From Sutterella sp047777475 (GTDB taxonomy: Bacteria; Pseudomonadota; Gammaproteobacteria; Burkholderiales; Burkholderiaceae_F), in the NCBI GenBank assembly GCA_047777475.1, contig JBKEET010000001.1:372001-436000 (forward strand): a stretch of DNA of 64,000 bases. Reading direction: 5' to 3'. A program made the translations under genes and the position numbers. The notes under the pieces were generated by a model that did not search any database, was not told the DNA's origin, and was given only the letters and a program-made list of their open reading frames with translations. Below, piece by piece: positions 24,432 through 33,141 of this stretch (positions are counted from its first letter, which is position 1; every line of letters begins with the position of its first letter).

Positions 24432-26591
24432 ATGCTGAGCGTTATCAAGAAAGATAATTCGATCGAAGAGTTCAAGCCTGAGAAGATCATCGATGCCGTC
24501 AAGAAGGCGGCTTACCGCTGCGACAAGAAGATCGAGGCGGCCAAGCTGCAGGCCATCGCCGACGAGGTGAGGAACCGCCTCAAGGACCAGACCCAGGTCA
24601 CTGTCGCCGAGCTCCACGAGCTTGTGATCGCGGTGCTCGCGTGCATGCAGTTCAAGCAGGTCGCCGAAGCGTACGCCGAATACCGCTACTACAAGACGAC
24701 CTACGCCAAGACCTTCGAGCAGCTGCGCCAGGACGCCGACGACGTGCTTCGCCTCGGCGACCGCGAGAACGCCAATTTCGACAGCTCGCTTGTTTCCACG
24801 AAGGGCTCGCTCATCAAGGGCTACCTCACCAAGAGCCTTTACAAGCAGTTCTATCTTTCCGGCAAGGAAAAGGCCCTGATCGAGCGCGGCGACATCTACA
24901 TCCACGACCTGCGCGACATGATCCTCGGCTGCATCAACTGCTGCCTCTTCGACATCGGCGGCGTCCTGAAGGGCGGCTTCGAGATGTCGAACGTCCAGTA
25001 CACGGAGCCCAAGACCGTCCTTTCGGCCCTGCAGGTGATCGGCGACATCACGCTCGTCGCGACCGCCCAGCAGTTCGGCGGCTTCACGCTGCCCGAGCTC
25101 GACAAGGTGCTGCTTCCCTATGTGAAGAAGAGCCTCAAGGCCGCCCGCGACAAGTACACCGCGCTCGGCCTCGACAAGGCGACGGTCGAGAAGATCGTCG
25201 AGAAGGACGTCGTCCGCGAGCTCGAGCAGGGCTTCCAGAGCCTTGAGCTCAAGCTCAACACCGTGCCCTGCAGCCGCGGCGACTTCGCCTTCACGACGAT
25301 CACGTTCGGCCAGTGGTGCGCCGACCTGCCCGAGGAAGACAGGCACTGGCTCATGATGATCGACACGATCATGCTCAAGACCCGCCGCAACGGCCACGGT
25401 CCCGACCACAAGCCCGTGGTGTTCCCGAAGCTCGTCTACCTCTACGACCAGAAGCAGATCGACGCCGATCCCGCGAGCACGAAGCTCTTCGACGAGGCGG
25501 TGCGCACGTCCGCGCAGTGCATGTACCCGGACTACCTGAGCCTCTCTTCGAAGTACGGCACGGTCTCCCAGGTCTTCCAGAAGTACGGCGCCATCACGTC
25601 GCCCATGGGCTGCCGCGCCTTCCTGTCGCCCTGGTTCAACGAGAAGGGCGAGGCGATCACGACCGGCCGCTGCAACATCGGCGCCGTGTCGCTCAACCTG
25701 CCGATCATCCTCAAGCTCTCGCAGCTCCGCTACCCGGACACCTGGCGCGACGCTTTCTGGAAGGTCCTCGACGACCGCCTGGAGTTCATCCGCGGCTTCT
25801 TCAAGAAGCGCTACGACATCATCCGCAACCAGAAGTGCTCGAGCAACCCGCTTGCGTTCACGCAGGGCGGCTTCTATGAGGGCACGAAGGACCCGGACGA
25901 CACGGTGGGCGACCTCGTGCGCTACATGACGGCTTCGTTCGGCATCACCGCGCTCGACGAGACGACCTACCTCTGGAGCGGCAAGCGCCTGCTCGAAGAG
26001 GGCGGCAAGTTCTCCGCCCAGGTGCTGCGCCACCTCAAGGAGAAGCTCGCGCAGTTCAAGAAGGAAGACGGCTACCTCTACGCCATCTACGGCACGCCCG
26101 CCGAGTCGCTCTGCGCCACGCAGGCCAAGCAGTACGACAAGTTCTGCCACGACGAGCACATCGACAACGTGTTCCGCCACACGGAGCACTACAGCCCCGA
26201 GTACTTCACGAACTCGTTCCATGTGAACGTCACCGAGGAGATCACGCCCTTTGAGAAGCAGGACCACGAGTTCGAGGACTTCCACCTCTGCGAAGGCGGC
26301 CACATCCAGTACGTGCGCCTCGACAACCCGCAGAACCTCGACGCCGTGCGCGCGGTGATCGTCCGCGGCATGGAGAAGGGCTTCTATCAGGGCGTCAACT
26401 TCGACAGCGCCTACTGCGGCGACTGCGGCACGCACAGCACGAACGTGCTCTTCACGTGCCCGCACTGCGGCAGCCACAACCTCTCGGTGATCTCGCGCGT
26501 CTGCGGCTACCTCGGCTACTCCAACGTCAACGGGCACTCCCGCATGAACGACGGCAAGATGGCCGAAATCCGCAACCGCAAGAGCATGTAA
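24432..26591 (+). CDS. nrdD: Anaerobic ribonucleoside-triphosphate reductase
   Basis: Class III RNR, reducing NTPs to dNTPs with formate as reductant and a glycyl radical; works only without oxygen. The 719-residue protein has an N-terminal ATP-cone (residues 1-90) for allosteric control, the large alpha/beta barrel, and the C-terminal zinc site CGDCGTHST / CPHCGSHN. The glycyl-radical loop RVCGYLG is followed by the typical end NDGKMAEIRNRKSM. ATG with AAGGA upstream. nrdG, its activase, follows after 13 bp. No aerobic RNR is in the window. Confidence 0.97.
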   Translation: MLSVIKKDNSIEEFKPEKIIDAVKKAAYRCDKKIEAAKLQAIADEVRNRLKDQTQVTVAELHELVIAVLACMQFKQVAEAYAEYRYYKTTYAKTFEQLRQDADDVLRLGDRENANFDSSLVSTKGSLIKGYLTKSLYKQFYLSGKEKALIERGDIYIHDLRDMILGCINCCLFDIGGVLKGGFEMSNVQYTEPKTVLSALQVIGDITLVATAQQFGGFTLPELDKVLLPYVKKSLKAARDKYTALGLDKATVEKIVEKDVVRELEQGFQSLELKLNTVPCSRGDFAFTTITFGQWCADLPEEDRHWLMMIDTIMLKTRRNGHGPDHKPVVFPKLVYLYDQKQIDADPASTKLFDEAVRTSAQCMYPDYLSLSSKYGTVSQVFQKYGAITSPMGCRAFLSPWFNEKGEAITTGRCNIGAVSLNLPIILKLSQLRYPDTWRDAFWKVLDDRLEFIRGFFKKRYDIIRNQKCSSNPLAFTQGGFYEGTKDPDDTVGDLVRYMTASFGITALDETTYLWSGKRLLEEGGKFSAQVLRHLKEKLAQFKKEDGYLYAIYGTPAESLCATQAKQYDKFCHDEHIDNVFRHTEHYSPEYFTNSFHVNVTEEITPFEKQDHEFEDFHLCEGGHIQYVRLDNPQNLDAVRAVIVRGMEKGFYQGVNFDSAYCGDCGTHSTNVLFTCPHCGSHNLSVISRVCGYLGYSNVNGHSRMNDGKMAEIRNRKSM

Positions 26592-26604
26592 GGACGCGGG
26601 GCTC

Positions 26605-27078
26605 ATGAACTACATCGGGCTGAGCACCTGCGACGCGGCCAACGGCCCGGGCATGAGGGTTTCCCTTTTCTGCTCGGGCTGCACGCTGCACTGCAAGGGC
26701 TGCTTCAATCCGGAGAGCTGGGACTTCAAGGCCGGCAAGCCCTTTACGGACGAGACGCTCGAAAAGCTCCTCAAGGCGCTTGAGGAGCCTTTCGTGAGCG
26801 GGCTGAGCATCTTGGGCGGCGATCCGCTCGAGCCCGCCAACGAGTCCGAGGTCCTGCGCATCGTCAAGGCGGTGCGCGAGCGCTTCGGCGACAAGAAGAC
26901 CATCTGGCTCTGGACGGGCCGCAAGTACGAGAAGGTCGCCGAGAGCCCTGTGCTCAAGTATGTCGACACGATCGTCGACGGGCCCTTCATCGAGCGCTTC
27001 AAAGTGCAGGAGCAGGGCAGCTGGTTCGGCAGCACGAACCAGCGCGTCATCCCGCTTAAGAACGGGAAAGCGGGCTGA
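26605..27078 (+). CDS. nrdG: Anaerobic ribonucleotide reductase activating protein (radical SAM)
   Basis: Generates the glycyl radical on NrdD using S-adenosylmethionine and a [4Fe-4S] cluster. The 157-residue protein has the CX3CX2C cluster motif within GCTLHCKGCFN, the SAM-binding GGDPLEPANE, and LWTGRKYEKV. Length is normal. AAGGA lies upstream of its ATG, right over the nrdD stop. A strong terminator follows. Confidence 0.96.
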   Translation: MNYIGLSTCDAANGPGMRVSLFCSGCTLHCKGCFNPESWDFKAGKPFTDETLEKLLKALEEPFVSGLSILGGDPLEPANESEVLRIVKAVRERFGDKKTIWLWTGRKYEKVAESPVLKYVDTIVDGPFIERFKVQEQGSWFGSTNQRVIPLKNGKAG

Positions 27079-27103
27079 AGCCCCAAACGGTTCTTCAGAG
27101 AAG

Positions 27104-27141
27104 CCGTCCGCAGGAGAAAAAATCCTGCGGGCGGTTTTTTT
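27104..27141 (+). terminator. Terminator after nrdDG
   Basis: CCGTCCGCAGGA / TCCTGCGGGCGG twelve-base-pair stem, A-rich loop, seven T's. Confidence 0.88.
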
Positions 27142-27347
27142 CGTCTCGGGAACTGTCCGCCATGCGCTATAGGGGTAATTCAGCAGTGTTTGAAGCACAG
27201 GAGAAACGGGCAAAGGACCTAAACTGAACTCAGAAAGCGAACAATCGCTTTCACTGCCGCGCAGGCGATTTGCCGTTTCACTGCATTTTTTTGCGGAGCG
27301 CCGGCAGACAATTTTAAAAAGAAGAGAATCGCAAAAGGAGCACTGCC

Positions 27348-29150
27348 ATGAAAGATCTTTCACGACGCAGTTTTCTTGAGGGCACGGCTGCCGCGGGCGG
27401 CCTGATGCTCGGGCTTCCGGCGCTTGCCGCCGCCAAGGCGGCCGAGCCGCCCGAAAAATGGAATTTCGAAGCCGACGTCATCGTCGTCGGCGCGGGCGGC
27501 GCAGGCCTTCCCGCGGTGCTCGGCGCGGCCGAGCGCGGGCTTTCGGTGATCTGCGTCGACACCAACTACGACATCGGCGGCCACGCCATCATCTCGGGCG
27601 GCAACGTGCCGCTCGGGGGCGGCACGGCCTACCAGAAGAAGTACGGCATCAAGGACGATCCCGACACCTATTTCAAGGATCTCACCGACTGGTCCGTCGT
27701 CGAGACGGGCGGCGCGCCGGACTACCGCTACAACGACCGCGCGGTGCAGTATGCGATTTCGCGCAACGCCGCGAAGGCCTTCGACTTCATGCTCGCGCAC
27801 GGCGTGCGCTTCGAGGACCGCGAGCCCGACAACATCGGAGCTCATGCCGTGGGCATCAGCGCGAAGCGCGAGCACCACTGCGTCTGGAAGGAAGGCCAAA
27901 GCCTCGAGAGTCCCGCGGGCGCGGGCGGCACGAAGCTCATGCGCGACCTCGAGGCCGCGGCGCGCCAGAAAGGCGTGAAGTTCCTGTTCAACTACCACAT
28001 GGACACGATTTTCCGCGAGGGCGAAGGCAAGGGCCGCGTCACCGGCATCGCCGCGCACTACACGCCGCGCGTCCTGCCCGACGGCAGGCGGCTCGAGAGC
28101 TTCCGCACCGAAGGCAACATCGCGTGCACCGAAAAGACGGTGACGCTCAGGGCACGCAGGGGCGTCGTCGTTGCCACGGGCGGCAATGCGGGCAACGTGC
28201 AGTTCCGCCGCATCTTCGACCCGCGCCTCACCGAGGAATACCCCAACGCGGCCTGCGAGTTCTCGCCGCAGGACGGCTCGGGCGAGATCGCCGCGATGGC
28301 GATCGGCGCCTCGCTCTGGGGCGCCGCGAACCAGGCGATGGACCGCAACGGGTCGCTGCGCAAGCGCCCCATCGTCGGCGTGCGCACGAACTACGTGCGG
28401 TGGACGAAAGACTCGCCGATCTTCCCCTTCGTGAAGTACACGGGCCTCAGGATCGTCAACTGGCAGAACGCCATCATCGTCAACCAGGCGGGGCGGCGCT
28501 TCTACAGCGAGATCGAAAACGGCTACCCGAACGGCACGCACGAGGGCTTCTACAAGGACGGCAAGCCCTATGTGCACGGCGACTGGCGCAACACGACGCG
28601 CATCACTTACCGGCCCCGGAACTACATCGACGCGGCGCTCGCGATCAACGAGGGCTCGCAGCCGCCCGAATTCTCCGCCGGCCCGCAGTGGGCGATCTTC
28701 GATGCGGCGGCCGCCGAGCGCGAGCATATGAAGATCGAGCCGGGCTGCGCCGACCCGGGGCTTTTCTTCTCCGCCCCGACGATCGAGGAGCTCGCCGAGA
28801 AGATCAGCGCCTCGGGCGCTCAGAAGGCCCGCATGGACCCGAAGGTGCTCGCCGAGACGGTGCAGCGCTACAACGGCTTCGTCGACAAGGGCAGGGACGA
28901 GGACTTCGACAAGCCCAAGCCCCGCTGGCGCATCGAGAAGGGGCCGTTCTACGCGGCCTGGGCGACGTTTGCCGTGCACGACTCCTACGCGGGCCTGCGC
29001 ATCGACGGCGACTGCCGCGTGCTCGACCTGAACGGCAGGGTGATCGAGGGCCTCTGGTGCGGCGGCGAAAGCGCAGGCGGCTGCTCGCAGCACGGCCTCG
29101 GGCGCACGATGACGCAGGGCTACATCATCGGCCGGAAGGTGGGCGCATAA
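27348..29150 (+). CDS. Tat-exported FAD-binding oxidoreductase (fumarate reductase/ketosteroid dehydrogenase-like)
   Basis: 600-residue flavoprotein with a twin-arginine signal (SRRSFLEGTAAAGG, Ala-rich, cleavage near AAAKA). The FAD fold is VIVVGAGGAGLPAVLGAAERGLSVI, with GHAIISGGNVPLGGGT following. The C-terminal end has LWCGGESAGGCSQHGLGRTMTQGYIIGR, the FAD-capping part of the family. It is longer than the enzyme at 13827 and lacks the HHTMGG-type motif, so it is a different subfamily and may act on another substrate. Periplasmic location is inferred from the signal. No cytochrome or regulator gene is adjacent. ATG with AAAGGAG. Confidence 0.85.
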   Translation: MKDLSRRSFLEGTAAAGGLMLGLPALAAAKAAEPPEKWNFEADVIVVGAGGAGLPAVLGAAERGLSVICVDTNYDIGGHAIISGGNVPLGGGTAYQKKYGIKDDPDTYFKDLTDWSVVETGGAPDYRYNDRAVQYAISRNAAKAFDFMLAHGVRFEDREPDNIGAHAVGISAKREHHCVWKEGQSLESPAGAGGTKLMRDLEAAARQKGVKFLFNYHMDTIFREGEGKGRVTGIAAHYTPRVLPDGRRLESFRTEGNIACTEKTVTLRARRGVVVATGGNAGNVQFRRIFDPRLTEEYPNAACEFSPQDGSGEIAAMAIGASLWGAANQAMDRNGSLRKRPIVGVRTNYVRWTKDSPIFPFVKYTGLRIVNWQNAIIVNQAGRRFYSEIENGYPNGTHEGFYKDGKPYVHGDWRNTTRITYRPRNYIDAALAINEGSQPPEFSAGPQWAIFDAAAAEREHMKIEPGCADPGLFFSAPTIEELAEKISASGAQKARMDPKVLAETVQRYNGFVDKGRDEDFDKPKPRWRIEKGPFYAAWATFAVHDSYAGLRIDGDCRVLDLNGRVIEGLWCGGESAGGCSQHGLGRTMTQGYIIGRKVGA

Positions 29151-29202
29151 GGAGCGTCCGATGAGACCCGCGGCGGAAATCCCGCCGCGGATCGATAAAA
29201 AA

Positions 29203-29242
29203 GGGGGACCGCCCGGCTTTTTCCGGGCGGTCCCCCTTGTGC
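29203..29242. terminator. Bidirectional terminator between convergent genes
   Basis: Perfect 14-bp stem GGGGGACCGCCCGG / CCGGGCGGTCCCCC with a CTTTTT loop. A-tract on the left gives a T-tail for the minus-strand gene; TTGTGCTTT follows on the right. Confidence 0.85.
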
Positions 29243-29263
29243 TTTGTCAGCCTTCGCTGCGGC

Positions 29264-30373
29264 TTAGCTGTGGTCGGACTTGAGGCCGGCGCCGCACATC
29301 GTGATCAGTGTGTCGGGCGTCGGGCCGTAAAGCTCGCAGTAGCGGCGGTAGCCCGCGAGGTTCGCGGCCGTGGTGTGCTCGATGTAGATGCCGCGGCGCG
29401 CGAGCTCCGCGCGGCAGGGGAGGATCTGGTCCTCGGGGGCCGTGACCGTGCGGATGCCGTGCTTTTTCATGAGCGCGAGGATTTCCTTGCCGCGCATCGG
29501 CTTGCCGATGGCGATGCCTTCGGCCATCGTCGGCTCGGGCACGATGCTCGCGTAGTTCGCGAGGCCTAGCTTCTGCGCCTGCGCGAGCGGGTCGCACAGT
29601 TCGCTCTGCACCGCGATGATGTTCGGGAACTCCTTGATGGCGCCCGAGGCCTGCAGGTGCTCGAGGGCCTTGATCGCGCCGAGCAGCAGCGTGCCGTTGC
29701 CCACCGGGATCACGAGGTTCGCGGGGATGCGCCCGAGCTGCTCGAAGACCTCGTAGATGTAGGTCTTCGTGCCCTCGAAGAAGTACGGGTTGAAGACGTG
29801 GTTCGCGTAGTAGGCGCCGTGGAGCTGGACCTGCTCCCGGCAGACGTCGGCGCAGTGGTCGCGCGAGCCCGGCACGATCACGACGTGCGCGCCCATGGCC
29901 TGCATCATCGTGACCTTCTTCGGGCTCACGTCCTCGGGGACGTAGATCTCGCAGCGGATGCCGGCGCGGGCGCAGTAGGCGGCCACCGCGTTGCCGGCGT
30001 TGCCGGAGGAGTCCTCGACGCAGAACTTGACGCCGATGGCGAGCATGTGCGCGACGAGCACGGCCGCGCCGCGGTCCTTGAAGGAGAGCGTCGGCATGAA
30101 GTAGTCCATCTTGAGGAGGACGTCTTTCTTGCCCGGATCGAGCGGGATCACGGGCGTCATGCCTTCGCCCATCGAGACGCGGCGCCAGGCGTCGCCTTCG
30201 ACCGGCATGAAACTGCGGTAGCGGAAAAGGCTCCACTCGTTCCGGTCGATGAGCTTCGGATCCCAGGCCGGGGGCGTGTAGTCGAGGTCAAAGAGTCCGC
30301 CGCAGTTGTCGCAGCGCTTGTTGTAGGTGTCGGCGGGGAAACGGGTGCCGCAGCGCGTGCAGATGTATTGCAT
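29264..30373 (-). CDS. Threonine-synthase-like PLP enzyme
   Basis: 369-residue fold-type II pyridoxal-phosphate enzyme. An N-terminal zinc ribbon (CTRCGTRF and RCDNCGGLF, residues 5-28) precedes the catalytic domain. The PLP lysine lies in TLSFKDRGA, and the glycine-rich phosphate loop is in SSGNAGNAVAAY / VGNGTLLLG. The zinc ribbon and size match the threonine synthase group that also includes cysteate synthase and diaminopropionate lyase relatives, so the reaction is not certain. It is the second gene of an operon with a RidA-family protein 48 nt upstream, which detoxifies the enamine/imine products that PLP lyases release. Confidence 0.8.
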   Translation of the reverse strand: MQYICTRCGTRFPADTYNKRCDNCGGLFDLDYTPPAWDPKLIDRNEWSLFRYRSFMPVEGDAWRRVSMGEGMTPVIPLDPGKKDVLLKMDYFMPTLSFKDRGAAVLVAHMLAIGVKFCVEDSSGNAGNAVAAYCARAGIRCEIYVPEDVSPKKVTMMQAMGAHVVIVPGSRDHCADVCREQVQLHGAYYANHVFNPYFFEGTKTYIYEVFEQLGRIPANLVIPVGNGTLLLGAIKALEHLQASGAIKEFPNIIAVQSELCDPLAQAQKLGLANYASIVPEPTMAEGIAIGKPMRGKEILALMKKHGIRTVTAPEDQILPCRAELARRGIYIEHTTAANLAGYRRYCELYGPTPDTLITMCGAGLKSDHS

Positions 30374-30421
30374 AGATTTGCCTTTGCTGAGAGGGTGCAG
30401 TGAAAGGAAAACGGGCAGCCG

Positions 30422-30802
30422 TTACGGCTCGAGCTCGGCGATCGCCTCGATTTCGACGAGGCAGCCGAAGTGCAGGTCATTGGTTGCGACGATGATGCGG
30501 CCGGGGCGGTGGTCGCCGAAGAATTCGGCGTACTCGGCGTTGATGTCGTCCCAGTTGGCCGCGCAGGGCGTGTAGATGCGGCAGTAGACGACCTGGTCGC
30601 GCGTCGCGCCCGCTTCCTTGAGGACGCGGTCGACGTTGGCGAGCGCCTGGCGCGTGTGCGCGCGCACGTCGCCCTTGCACACTTCGCGGGTGTCAGGGTC
30701 GAGCGAAAGCTGGCCCGAAATGAAAAGCATGCCGTGCGAGATCACGCCGGCGCTGTAGTGTCCCTTGTTCTTGCCCTTGAAAGGAGGAGTTACAAGCTTC
30801 AT
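30422..30802 (-). CDS. RidA family (YjgF/YER057c/UK114) protein
   Basis: 126-residue cytoplasmic protein that as a trimer hydrolyses reactive 2-aminoacrylate-like enamines and imines. It shows the family's AGVISHGMLFISGQLSLDP opening and C-terminal CLVEIEAIAEL. The usual pPARs signature is altered (PGRIIVATN), which places it outside the RidA core subgroup but keeps an arginine. First gene of the operon with the PLP enzyme; the pairing supports a shared metabolic role. Confidence 0.88.
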   Translation of the reverse strand: MKLVTPPFKGKNKGHYSAGVISHGMLFISGQLSLDPDTREVCKGDVRAHTRQALANVDRVLKEAGATRDQVVYCRIYTPCAANWDDINAEYAEFFGDHRPGRIIVATNDLHFGCLVEIEAIAELEP

Positions 30803-31104
30803 TGCAGATGATCCTTTTTATTGGTCTGTCTTTTTCTTTTGCTCAAAACGTTCGCCGCGTCTGTGTTCAGTCGGCGCGGCGGCATTGAACCATTATAATT
30901 TTGGGACTTTCCGATTGGATGTTTTTTTATATAGAGAAAGCACGTATCCGCGGCGCGTTTGCGGCGGATCCGATGCATAAGCACTGCGGCGCCGCCGGAG
31001 TGCACGTGCGGACCCCGGGCAGGGCTTTCGGCGAAGCGCCGTGCGCCCGTGCCTTTTCGCCCGTGCCGAGCCTCCGGCCTTCGGCGGCGGCCAGAGGATG
31101 AGAG
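30803..31104. other. Divergent intergenic region ridA-like / hydrogenase operon
   Basis: About 300 bp, A/T-rich in its middle. ATTATAAT at 30893-30900 reads as a -10 on both strands; no -35 stands out. GGATGAGAG just before 31105 serves as ribosome-binding site for the hydrogenase operon. Confidence 0.45.
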
Positions 31105-33120
31105 ATGAGCGAACTGCTTTACGGCGTCTGGAAGGGCGTGCCCTTCGACAACCGCATGAAGCCCGAGAAAGCTTTTCCCGAAGGCCTGTCCAGGGAAGAG
31201 TTCGATGCCTTCAGCGAGGGAAATCCCGTTTCCGTGTTTCTGGCCCCGCAGGGCTTCCTGGTTTTCGACGGCAGGGAGCCGCTCCTTGACGCGCTGCTGC
31301 GGTACTACCGCCGCGTCGAGACGCTTTCCTGCGGGCGCTGCACGCCGTGCCGCGCCGGCTCGCGGCTGATCGTCGAGGCGCTCGAGAAGGCCGCCGCCGG
31401 CGAAGGCTGCCGCGTCGACTGGAACGAAATCCTCACGATCGCCGAGCAGATGAAGCTCACGAGCCTCTGCGGCATCGGCCTCACTTCGGCCGAGCCGCTC
31501 ATCGGGGCGCTCAGGTATTTCAGGAACGAAGTGGCCGCCACGCAGCCGCTCTCGGCGCCCACGCGCGGCTTTTACGCCGAGGCGACGGCGCCCTGCATCG
31601 AGGCGTGCCCCGCGCACGTCAACGTGCCGCGCTACATCGATTACGTGCGCGACGGGCATCCGGAGCTCGCCGTGGGCGTGCTCCTCGAGCACTATCCGCT
31701 CATCGGCGCCTGCGGCCGGGTCTGCGTGCGCCCCTGCGAGCGCTTCTGCGCGCGCCACCTCGTCGACCGCGCCGTCGCGATCCGCGACATCAAGCGCTAT
31801 GCGGCCGACTCGCTCGGCGCGGACATGTCCGCGATCTTCGACAGCCGCGCGCCCGAGAGCGTCGCGGCGCGCCGCCGCCGCGGCGAAGTGGCCGTGATCG
31901 GCGCGGGCCCGGCCGGCATCAGCTGTGCCTACCACCTGCTCCTTGCCGGCCACAGCGTCGACATCTACGAGCAGCGCCACCACGCGGGCGGCATGGCCCG
32001 CTACGGCATCCCCGAGTACCGGCTCCCCAACAAGCTCCTCGAGGACGAGTGCTCGGTCGTGGGCAAGCTCGGCGGGCGCTTCCACTTCGGGCAGAAGTTC
32101 GGCCGCGATTTCTCGATCAACTCGCTCTTCGCGCAGGGCTTCCGCGCCGTCTTCATCGGCACGGGCTGCCCCGAGGGCCGCTACCTCGGGCTCCCCGACG
32201 AAGACACCTCAATCCCCGAGTACGTCAAGGGCCTCGACTTCCTCATGGACGTCGCGCGCCGCCAGAACCGCGGCGAGGAGTTCTCGCTCGACGGCGACGT
32301 GGTCGTCGTCGGCTGCGGCAACGTCGCCATGGACTGCTGCCGCACCGCGAGGCGCCTGATGCGCGGCAAGAACTTCCGCGTCACCGTTGCCTACCGCAGG
32401 ACGCGCGAATCCGCCACGGCCGACCCGGGCGAGATGCTCGCCGCCGAGGAGGAGGGCATCGACTTCCAGTTCCTCGTCGCGCCCGAGCGCATCTTGGTCG
32501 ACAACGGCCGCATCACGGGCCTGCTCTGCTCCGAGATGAAGCAGGGCGAGCCCGACGAGACGGGCCGCCGCTCGGTGAGCCGCGTCGAGGGGAGCGAATT
32601 CGTCATTCCCTGCCGCTACGTGATCTCGGCGATCGGCCAGGTGATCGACCGCTCGGTCTTCAAGCCCGAGGACAACGTCTGGTTCACCTCGCGCGGCATC
32701 ATCGAGATCGACAGGCATTTCCGCACGACGCGCCCCGGCGTGTTCGCGGGCGGCGACGCCGCCACCGGCCCCAAGACGCTCATCCTCAGCATGGCGCAGG
32801 GCGAGAAGGCGGCAAGCTCCATCCACCAGCACCTCATGACGGGCGAGGCGTTTTTCCCGCGGGAGCGCCTCTCCGAGATGATTGCGCACTGCGGCCTGCT
32901 CGGCGACTGCACGCCCCCGAAGGCGATGGTGCACATCCACCGCAAGACGCCGACGGAGCTCTCGAGCGAAGTGCGCCGCACGAGCTGGCTCGAAGTCGAG
33001 AAGCGCTTCACCGACGAGGAGGCCTGGGCGGAAGTAAAGCGCTGCATGCGCTGCTACCGGCTCTTTGCCGCCGTCACCGAGAAGCCGGTGCCGGGCGTGA
33101 ACCCCGCCGCTCCGCAGTAA
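31105..33120 (+). CDS. NuoF-like Fe-S / NfnB(GltD)-like NAD(P) oxidoreductase fusion, hydrogenase partner
   Basis: 671-residue fusion. Residues about 1-150 resemble only the C-terminal [4Fe-4S] part of NuoF/HydB: SCGRCTPCR with C76, C79, C82 and a fourth Cys at 122 (LCGIG). The NADH/FMN domain is absent. Residues about 160-660 match glutamate synthase small subunit/NfnB: a di-cluster domain (CIEACPAHVNVP, C203-C215 region), FAD-binding VAVIGAGPAGISCAYHLL and NAD(P)-binding VVVVGCGNVAMDC. The C-terminus has a late GGDAATGPKTLILSMAQG. It is followed 21 nt later by hydA, so it should carry electrons between NAD(P)H and the hydrogenase. This matches the glutamate-synthase-linked (group A2) type of [FeFe] hydrogenase operon. 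Confidence 0.82.
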   Translation: MSELLYGVWKGVPFDNRMKPEKAFPEGLSREEFDAFSEGNPVSVFLAPQGFLVFDGREPLLDALLRYYRRVETLSCGRCTPCRAGSRLIVEALEKAAAGEGCRVDWNEILTIAEQMKLTSLCGIGLTSAEPLIGALRYFRNEVAATQPLSAPTRGFYAEATAPCIEACPAHVNVPRYIDYVRDGHPELAVGVLLEHYPLIGACGRVCVRPCERFCARHLVDRAVAIRDIKRYAADSLGADMSAIFDSRAPESVAARRRRGEVAVIGAGPAGISCAYHLLLAGHSVDIYEQRHHAGGMARYGIPEYRLPNKLLEDECSVVGKLGGRFHFGQKFGRDFSINSLFAQGFRAVFIGTGCPEGRYLGLPDEDTSIPEYVKGLDFLMDVARRQNRGEEFSLDGDVVVVGCGNVAMDCCRTARRLMRGKNFRVTVAYRRTRESATADPGEMLAAEEEGIDFQFLVAPERILVDNGRITGLLCSEMKQGEPDETGRRSVSRVEGSEFVIPCRYVISAIGQVIDRSVFKPEDNVWFTSRGIIEIDRHFRTTRPGVFAGGDAATGPKTLILSMAQGEKAASSIHQHLMTGEAFFPRERLSEMIAHCGLLGDCTPPKAMVHIHRKTPTELSSEVRRTSWLEVEKRFTDEEAWAEVKRCMRCYRLFAAVTEKPVPGVNPAAPQ

Positions 33121-33141
33121 ACGCCGAAGGGAGAAGAAGAC

